Shown here piece by piece: positions 56,519-64,000 of a stretch of 64,000 nucleotides of DNA. The stretch spans positions 186,001 through 250,000 of the forward strand of contig JAJGOT010000029.1 of assembly GCA_022457155.1 (NCBI GenBank), in the 5' to 3' direction. The notes beneath the pieces were generated by a model, which made no database searches, had not been told where the DNA came from, and worked only from the letters and a program-made list of their open reading frames with translations. Position 1 is the first letter of the stretch; the number at the start of each line of letters is the position of its first letter. The stretch comes from Cladopsammia gracilis (Eukaryota > Cnidaria > Anthozoa > Scleractinia > Dendrophylliidae). Both the position numbers and the translations under genes were made by a program.

Positions 56519-56929
56519 AATAGGGAGTTGTTTTTTTTCCACTGGGGGCTTTCATCATTTTAAATGATAATAGTCATGATTTGTACGATTTTGCAATATG
56601 CACAGGGAGCAGAGGAAACAAATTTGACTGTAATTTCTTCTATTTTCACGCACCGCGCGAATCGAGCAAACTAACGTGACCGAACAAAGCATTAGGCGAT
56701 CGTGTTACGCCTCAATGGAGCCTCAAGCCGAAATCCGACGATCGCCTGGGGCGAAAAGATGGGCGACGATTCCGGAAAGCGACGAGGCGAGGCACGGAAC
56801 ATCTGAAAATTTACCGAATAATAGCGAGAGATGCCGTGCAGTTATTTGAACTTAACTCGGACAAACAAGTTTATATCCTTTATAAACAATGACAATACAC
56901 CCTTCGAAACTTACAGAAGTGCCGGCCAT

Positions 56930-57154
56930 ACAATACAATACAATACAGTACAGTGCAGTGCAGTGCAGTGCAGTGCAGTGCAGTGCAGTGCAGTGCAGTG
57001 CAATGCAATGCAATGCAGTGCAGTGCAACACAATGCAACACAATGCAATGCAACACAATGCAACACAATGCAATGCAACACAATGCAACACAATGCAATG
57101 CAATGCAGTGCAACGCAATGCAATGCAGTGCAACACAATGCAATGCAATGCAGG
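56930..57154 (+). repeat. Pentanucleotide microsatellite (GCAGT/GCAAT)n
   Basis: About 45 five-base units, shifting from ACAAT through GCAGT to mixed GCAAT, CAACA and GCAGT variants. A five-base period opens several frames on both strands at once; the Cys/Ala/Leu/His-rich frames here are artefacts. Confidence 0.95.
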
Positions 57155-57384
57155 AGCTATAAATAAACTGATCATGGCTCCCGTTCTTGCCCAAGTATTG
57201 CTTTGTTTCTAAAGGTAGATAATTGGCAAAATTTAATTAACGGCAAGTTCAACAATCTCTTATGTTTTTCTAAAGGAAAGAGTAAACTAGAGTGTTTGTT
57301 GGCAACATACACTGGTAGAGGGGAAGGTGAACCTCCAGAATCTGTACTTTTACACGTGATCTGGAAAGCATTTTACAAGTTAAA

Positions 57385-57737
57385 GCCCCATGGCCAAACG
57401 GGAACGCAAGTCATCACAAGTTGAAAACGTGCGATGACATGTGACTCCGTTTGGCCAGGACTTGCGTTTATTGCGATGGCTTGCATTGACCTGGGATCAT
57501 TTTGATAGAGCTCAAAGTTGTCCACAAGTAGGCACAAAGTTTTTCACCTTTTGATAACCAAACGCGGGTCAACGCAAGTCAAGCGGGCAGCGGCCAATTC
57601 AACATGACCGCTTGGAACTAGTCCGACCAAACTTGCGCGTACTTGGTCTACTTGCAAGTCAGTGACTCTGTTTGTCCATCCAGCGGAAGTCAACACAGGT
57701 TGTCACTTCAACTAGCGTTGACTTGCGTTCCCGAGGT
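57385..57737. repeat. Degenerate inverted-repeat element just upstream of TRIM
   Basis: GGCCAAACGGGAACGCAAGTC near the left end and AGCGTTGACTTGCGTTCCCGAG at the right end. Several internal CAACGCAAGTCAA-type motifs occur on both strands. It ends about 38 bp before the acceptor of the TRIM exon. Confidence 0.6.
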
Positions 57738-57779
57738 GTTCGCAAAAAAATGTCACTTGACTGAATTTTTTTTCAGACA

Positions 57780-59475
57780 ATGGCAATGGCATCTGAGGGA
57801 GGACTGGAGTGTCCAATCTGCTGCGAACGTTTCGATGACCAAACCTTCTGTCCTCGCCTACTGAGTTGTGGTCACAGTTTCTGCTCGGGTTGCCTGGAGA
57901 GGTTACTTAACGGTAACACCATTAACTGCCCCACTTGCAGAATTACAGTCTCTGTACCCGCTGGAGTCAAAGGACTGATAAAGAATTTTGCATTGTTGTC
58001 CATTGCAAATGCCACACCCGAAAAAGCCACACCCATCACACCCCATCACGCAAAAGATGGAGGTTCGCGCATTTGTGAAGTTTGTGAAGACGAGAAGCAC
58101 CCCGCGACCTCTTGCTGTTTAGACTGCAAAGAGTACATGTGCAAGACTGCCTCTGGCTTTCATACTCGCAGCAAGGCAAGTCGTGACCACCGCATTGTCT
58201 CCCTGGAAGAACTGAAAGCCAACCCGGGTCTGGCAACTGTGTCCGTTTTCTGCCCGGAACATAACGATCAATACCGTTATTATGATGAGGACTGCGGCCA
58301 TGTTGTCTGTAGAGACTGTGTCACACTCGAACACATCGGTCACAAGTGTGTATCACTGGATAAAGCTGCTTCAAAATGCCGACAAGAGATGGAAGCACTT
58401 GTCACTAAAGTCAGCACCCACGTCGAGGAGATTAAAGCTGCAGAGGCTCGAGTGACGGGTGTCAGTCTTGAACTGAAGGAAGCTTGCAAAGAAAAGGCTG
58501 CCCAGATTCACGGCATGTTCAAAGAAGTAAGCCTTTCTTTGTTATATATTAATTTCCGTTTTCTTTCTTTAATGTATTAACACTTGGTTCACACGACCGG
58601 AACTTAACTTCGGTTTAATGTGCTCACCAGGAAAATAAAAAGAATTGGCCTCCGACCTTTATGATATGATTAAAACATCAGTAAGACCAACGTACATATA
58701 TCTAACGTTTTTGGTATAACTTGTTAATTGTCCATTTCTTTTAGATTCCATTGATATATGATGTATACTTATTGTTTTTTAGCTTTATGCCGCACTCAGA
58801 TCCCGAGAGCAATTTCTGATGAATGAGTTAGACCAGCTCAACAAGACCAAGGAAGTCATCCTCACAGAGCAAAAAGACCGTCTGAAAACATTCCAGACGT
58901 GTCTAGAAAGTGTCGTTCAGCGTGCAAAGTCCACCATCCAATCTTCAGACAATGCTGGGCTCCTTGTCGTCAGGTCCGATATAGATTCCATGCTCAGGGC
59001 CATAGAAAGCCAATCCCCGGTGCTTGAGCCACAAGCCGACTGTATGCTGGAAGTCACCTTCGATGGCAGACACTTGCTGGACGTGCTCAATAACGCGGGT
59101 TTCGTCAGAGACAAGTCTACATACACCTGCGCAGAAACCACGACAGCAACTGGCCAGGGATTAAGCATTGTAGGAATATATAGTAAGGAGGAGTCCTTTA
59201 CTATTACTGCTCGCGACGCGCATGGACGTCAGCGCAGTGTCGGCGGCGATGTGTTTGAGGTGGAGCTTGAAGGAGCGACGACAAAAAGGAAGTTTGAAGT
59301 ACTAGTAAAGGACAAAGGCGATGGCACTTACTTGGCATCTTACACTGTCCCTGTAGATCTGAGAGAGGTTAATTTCACATTGTCCGTGCGCTTAAGTGGT
59401 GCTCACATAAAAGGCAGCCCTTTTAAAATAAAATTGCAGTCAATATGGGATTTTTATAGACATAAATCAACCTAG
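57780..59475 (+). CDS. TRIM45-like E3 ubiquitin ligase (RING, two B-boxes, coiled coil, filamin), 479 aa
   Basis: Coding exons 57780-58526 and 58783-59475 join in phase 0 (donor GAA|GTAAGC, acceptor TTTTTTAG|CTT). RING at 11-53: C11, C14, C30, H32, C35, C38, C50, C53, the full C3HC4 set. B-box 1 is at about 99-140 and B-box 2 at about 160-192 (FCPEH...CGHVVCRDC...HIGHKC). A coiled coil covers about 200-310, across the exon join. A filamin/ABP280-type Ig domain is at about 340-455, ending with GSPFKIKL, followed by only 12 residues and a stop. This domain order matches TRIM45, and there are no NHL repeats as in TRIM2/3/71. Family role: ubiquitin transfer in cytoplasm, substrate unknown. The ATG is preceded by a good acceptor (TTTTTTTTCAG at 57776), so a noncoding first exon probably lies upstream. 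Confidence 0.9.
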
Positions 59476-60389
59476 ATTTCATTTAACTGTTGGAATCAAC
59501 CTTAATGTGAAACCCTATAATATTTCATATTTGGGGCTTTGTAGTTACCTATAAACTAGTTGGTGTATATCTTTTAGAGTAAAGAAGTTGAGATTAAAAA
59601 CAAAATTGATCAATTTGCAAAGATATTTTATCAGTTTGGTGATAGTTTTATTTTGGGATAAAACTTTCACCAAACTTAGATGACTCTTAGATTTTTTCTT
59701 TGTCCCACGCTCGTGACATGATAAACTTTACATATTTCTCACCGAACTTAACATTTACCATCTTTCTTTATTTATCACCTCACATGACGCTTTCGGCATT
59801 GCTGATCCTAGCAGTATGCAGGACTCATGTCATACATGAACCTAATATATGGCTGAGCTTGCCACGAGTCTCTCGTAGCTCAATACTTAGAGTATCCGGC
59901 CGGTATGTGGCAGGTCAGATACTCACATTTACCATGTTTTTTTTTATTTATAAAGGTTTTTTGGTTTTGTTTTGAAAGCTATCTCGTTCAACAGCAACAG
60001 CTATAGTAAAGAAACTTCGACCTTGGTTTATAAGGACATTTAGTCTGTTTATATACCACAAAAGTCAGTGCGCTTCATGGAATTAGTATTATCGTTAACT
60101 AGAACAAAACTACGCTAATTTAAACCACCCCTTCGAATAATAAAGTTTAGGCTATTCAGGGTCACCGAACGAGCCAGGTTCACCAAAGATTTTCGAAAGT
60201 CATGTATATATTTATTCTGATAATTAAGACTTTTCTTGTCTAACTATTAAGAATGGAGCATTTTAGAATGAAATATTTGATGTGTAAATAGGTCTAGTGT
60301 TTATACCATATAAATTTCTATGTTGCTTTTATCTTTGTTTTGTGTCACCAATAAGTGTTTTTGCTAATTAGGAGATTCGGATCCGTTGG
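59476..60389. other. TRIM 3' flank
   Basis: No gene seen. AATAAA near 60138 on the plus strand is a candidate poly(A) signal, about 660 bp after the stop; the minisatellite that follows at 60390 has more. The short frame 59700-59975 has no recognisable domain. Confidence 0.5.
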
Positions 60390-60795
60390 AATCACCTTGT
60401 ACAACATAATAAACAGTACCACAAAAAAGCACTGCTCAGTAGCTTTCGTTTGATTGTGTCATACTGTAGGATTTCATTCACAGACTCAAAAAATGGAATC
60501 ACCTTGTACAGCATAATAAACAGCACCACAGGAAAGTACTGCTCAACAGCGTTTATTTGAATGGTCACACTGTAGACTAGGATTTCATCCACAGACTAAA
60601 AAGTTAGAACCACCTTGTACAGCATAATAAACAGTACCACAGGAAAGTACTGCTCAATATCTTTCATTTGAATGGTCACACTTTAGGATTTCATCCACAC
60701 CTTTGCACAGCATAGTAAAAAGTACCACAGAAGAGCACCGCTCAGTAGCTTTCATTAAAATGGTCAGACTGTAAGATTCCATCCACATCACATTA
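60390..60795 (-). repeat. 106-bp minisatellite array, about 4 units
   Basis: Same unit and orientation as 48785-49315, with AATAAACAGTACCAC on the plus strand in several units. It is the leading edge of copy 2, about 0.9 kb after TRIM. Confidence 0.85.
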
Positions 60796-61316
60796 ATCAA
60801 GGTTCATTTCTAACAGTGAAAGAGGTAATGCCTTTGTTAACTGTTAACCGTGGGTTAGCGGTCATCGACTTTAGAACACCTGAACCCAGGACGTATGAAT
60901 GTAAAAAAATAGACTAACCCAGCAGGTACTGGGTATATAGTTGGGATTTTAAACTAAAGGTGAAAAAATTCTTACAAACTTCATAAAAATTGAATCTTTA
61001 CACTTTAAACTCCAAAGAGTGCCGAAAATAAAAATTCAACAAAAAATCCCAAATTGTATGTTGTAAAATATTGAAAAACAAATCATACCAAACCATATGA
61101 AATCATGCCATGTTTCATTTGAAAAGTCACACCATAGGATTTTATCTACAGACTCAAAAGTTAGAACTTAACTGTCTACATGTCTCCGAAATTGTCTCCG
61201 GGAGTGAAAGGGTAAAGAACCATTATTGAGCAGTTATAGGTAGATTCCAGATTAACAAACTCGCAACTTACAAAAGGTCGCTTATAATTAACACCGAGAC
61301 CTCGTCTACTAGCCAG

Positions 61317-61360
61317 CTACTATACAGCTCTACAGCTCTACAGCTCTACAGCTCTACAGC
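61317..61360 (+). repeat. AGCTCTAC short tandem repeat
   Basis: About five units of an 8-9 base motif (CAGCTCTA). It is absent at the homologous place in copy 1 (near 49790), so it expanded after the duplication. Confidence 0.85.
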
Positions 61361-64000
61361 TACCAGCTACTCAGACGTGGAATTGACTTTTATACGTGAA
61401 AAACAAACATCAAGTTTAATATGAAGAGTCCAAATATCGGGTCAGATTGATTTCCTTAAACTGAGTTTGTGCTAAAATAAGGAGTCGTACAGACCGTTTT
61501 AGAAGGGCCACAATATTATATTTTCTGTTATTTTTATTCTAATTCAGGTATCACACGTACGAATACAGTTTAATATTACCGCAAGTTAAAATCCATTGAG
61601 CAAATGCAGGTCATTGACAAGCGGCGGGAAAATTCTGTACAATAGGGTGGGAGCTGTGGGAAGCTTGCGAATATATGATGTGTACCAAAGTTTGTGAAAA
61701 AGAATTTGCTTATCTCAAAAACCATAATGGTAAAGTTAAGACCTTCGACAGTAGTTCTTTGTGCATTGGCAACTAACATTATTTTATGATAAAATTTGGA
61801 CGAACAAAAAAAAAAATATTTGTAAATTTTTTGGTGTATATGTTGTGGAAAATGTTCAATTTTACCAAAACAAAAATTAAACCACAACGTGTACACCGGA
61901 TAAACAGAACGATAACAAATTCGTTCAATAACTAGACCTTTTTGGGTGAAAAATAGTTTTAAAAATAAAATAGAAAAAACAAACGAAAGGAAAGTTGGTC
62001 AGTGTTAATTTCCACTTGATGCTGTGGTAGACCCATGAATAAAAGAATCTCGATAATGCGAAACATAAAGGGGAAACAAAACTGTCGGAGATATCGAGAG
62101 TTCGAGATTTTGTAATACAGTGAAAGCGGGGTACACTATATTCTGTTTGAGTTAGTAAACATTTCAGTTTGTAGAGATTCTACCGTATCGCATTTCACAG
62201 CATTAGCAGCTATATTTACAGGCAGGAGCAGCCTGGAAGAGCGAAGGGTACCTTAGTAGTATCGGGCTTCAGTATGGTGCCTAACCAATCATGGAGCCAG
62301 ATAAATAATAAACACTTGAAGATCAATTGGGGGCGTATTCCAAAAACTAATTTGTACTGAAGGATGTTTTAGAAATGCGGTTTAAGTCATGTACGGAGAG
62401 AAAATGAAAAAGTAAAGCATTTCACATTTGTGGATTCTACTCTTCGCGTTGTTTATGTAAGTGTCTTTCACATCAGCTTTGCAATCAAAACTAAGAACAC
62501 AACGGCTAAATAAACTCGTGGACCTTTCAAACTATTCGCTATAGCGTAGAAAATACATTGTTGAAATCTGTCGCAAATGCTGCAATTGAAATACATGTTA
62601 TAAATCATTTCCCTTGCTCATACATTAAGAAAAAATATTAAAGTAAAGCATACCTTGCTGCCTTGCTCTCCATACTACATCCAAATGTCGAGAATCAGGT
62701 GATTACAACTCGCCACACGTTTTTCTCGAATCCGTTTCCAATGGAACGATTTCAAATTAAAAAATCCGGATTTGGGTTAGTGTTTATGACAGATTTTTTT
62801 TATTTGCTTGATGGAATCTACATGGTGTTCTGATAAGAAAATCGAAAAATATCGACATCGACCGTCTGAAAACGTGAAATTTTGCATCCGCTGCGTCTCG
62901 CTACAACCATAGACAACACACCTTAAATAATAGAACCATAAAATTATATCTTCCACAGGGCATACCAAAAATACCTAGAAACCGCGAAACCGCGAAAAAG
63001 CGCATTCTGTTACTGACGTCACAGCCGACTATCCCCAGCACAGGGCATAAAGAGTATACAAGAGTATACGGGGAATATAGGAACGTTTGAATACAGAGGT
63101 CATTTTAGTTGGATTAGATGATCATTTGTATTTTTTTAATTCAAATTTAAGGAGCCTTTATGATATTTTCCCTCGGTAAGGAAGGTTAATTATTGGCCAC
63201 CTTTACATGAAATACCAAAGGTTATTTGAGGAACTTGCTGACCGTGCTTCTGAAAAGAGCGAGGGCTCAGGTTATTCTGCAGAATTAAGGCGGAAGTGCC
63301 GTCTGTATCGAGTCTGTAGGCCGGCCGATCGTGGTTAAAAGGCGTTTTCATTCACTGTTGACTGCTTTCCTTCACTAAATGTAAGTAGAAATTATTAGAA
63401 AAGTACAGTCAAAACTGTTTTACTCTGACAGCCACCGGGAACACTCCTTGGTCTGTCCTCTGAACACCTGAAGTTAACATGGGTTCCCGTAGTACGACAT
63501 AATATAATTCAGTAATTCTGTTAGCTTTGACGGTGTGTTTTTCTTCATTCGCTTTATTGATAGTAAAAAAAAAGAATTGAACACTTGTATAGAAAGTTCA
63601 TATTCCGTTTTTTTCACAAGGTCGACAAGCAAAGCTGTTAAAGGCAGTGTTCTGGTCCTGTTTCTGTACAGTTCAAGAAAAACTCGGCTCGGACAGTAGA
63701 GAGGCCTTAAATACTGCTTTCTTCGTTAATTCTGCATCATCGCTAAGTCACAAGCAGAAAATCAATGTCCTAGACCATGTTGGACAACCTTGTCCATAAT
63801 CTGCTAGAGCGTGTGGACAAACGGGGGTACAAATTTCCCAGTAGAGTTCTGATTTTGCTTTCATTAAATTTGCCTGAATTTTTGTTCGTGACCTTGAATT
63901 CATTAGTACTTGTTTGCACTGCGGGGAGTTGTTTATTTTGCACTGGGGGCTTTCATCATTTTAAATGATAATAGTCATGTGATTTGTACGATTCCGCAAT

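Larger units (their letters stand above)
48785..56606 (+). repeat. Second segmental duplication, copy 1 (upstream of TRIM)
   Basis: Collinear with 60390-63999: minisatellite, the AGCAGGTACTGGGTATATA block, GTTGTGG inverted repeat, then CTTCCACAGGGCATACCAA blocks. Copy 1 carries private inserts: the 1959-bp element (51505-53463), an extra tandem copy of the GACGTCACAGCCGACTATCC block (53464-54830 and 54966-55890) and the palindromic MITE (55896-56518). No gene seen; the 50004-50306 and 61576-61896 frames are paralogous but unconvincing. Confidence 0.8.
60390..63999 (+). repeat. Second segmental duplication, copy 2 (downstream of TRIM, cut by window end)
   Basis: Follows copy 1 block by block: minisatellite (60390-60795), AGCAGGTACTGGGTATATA block, inverted repeat near 61836-61898, single CATAAA empty site, GACGTCACAGCCGACTATCC block, then GGGAGTTG and GGGGGCTTTCATCATTTTAA. 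It continues to the last base, homologous to about 56605 in copy 1. No gene seen. Confidence 0.85.

Noticed and set aside
56831..57212. Cys/Ala/Leu/His-rich or Gln/Cys-rich open frames on both strands
   Set aside because: They arise from a five-base microsatellite that leaves several frames open at once; no codon bias, no domain.

Overview
The window reads as nuclear DNA of an anthozoan cnidarian, most likely a stony coral. It is AT-rich, has spliceosomal introns with GT/AG borders, single-coding-exon class A GPCRs, a TRIM gene, and very dense DNA transposons, foldback elements and tRNA-derived SINEs. Species is not readable from the sequence. There is no sign of operons, CRISPR, ribosomal RNA or a functional tRNA gene.

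Five protein genes can be supported. (1) and (2) are two intact 351-residue rhodopsin-class GPCR genes at 5012-6067 and 17857-18912 (+). They are tandem paralogues inside a large duplication: copy A about 4.42-15.9 kb, copy B about 17.05-27.66 kb. (3) A nine-exon minus-strand gene (28859-36418) encodes a 296-residue mitochondrial-type protein with a Tim44-like domain, resembling MAIP1. (4) A nine-exon plus-strand gene (36531-48536) encodes a 432-residue, two-hydrophobic-segment membrane protein resembling TP53I13. Genes 3 and 4 are head to head with only 112 bp between start codons. (5) A TRIM45-like gene (57780-59475, two coding exons, 479 residues) has RING, two B-boxes, coiled coil and a filamin-type domain. 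Exon junctions of genes 3, 4 and 5 were derived by hand and keep frame throughout.

The rest is mainly repeat. 0-1.1 kb: 3' end of an LTR retrotransposon, a Penelope-like RT scrap and a hairpin. 4-28 kb: the GPCR duplication with nested insertions, each visible as a filled site in one copy and an empty site in the other (a TTAA element, a 6-bp-TSD MITE, a 2.7-kb foldback element with 9-bp TSD, a SINE and a LINE tail). 28.4-48.5 kb: genes 3 and 4, whose introns hold MITEs, SINEs, a SINE-derived minisatellite and G-rich tracts. 48.8-56.6 kb and 60.4-64.0 kb: a second pair of duplicated blocks flanking the TRIM gene. The second block is cut by the window end at a point homologous to about 1.2 kb upstream of TRIM, so another TRIM copy may lie just outside.

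No new multi-gene system was found. The most informative content is the set of internally dated transposon insertions (paired empty and filled sites), a family with TIR GAGGGGGACATTGGGG and an inferred 6-bp TSD, a perfect 158-bp palindrome, and the divergent GPCR pair.
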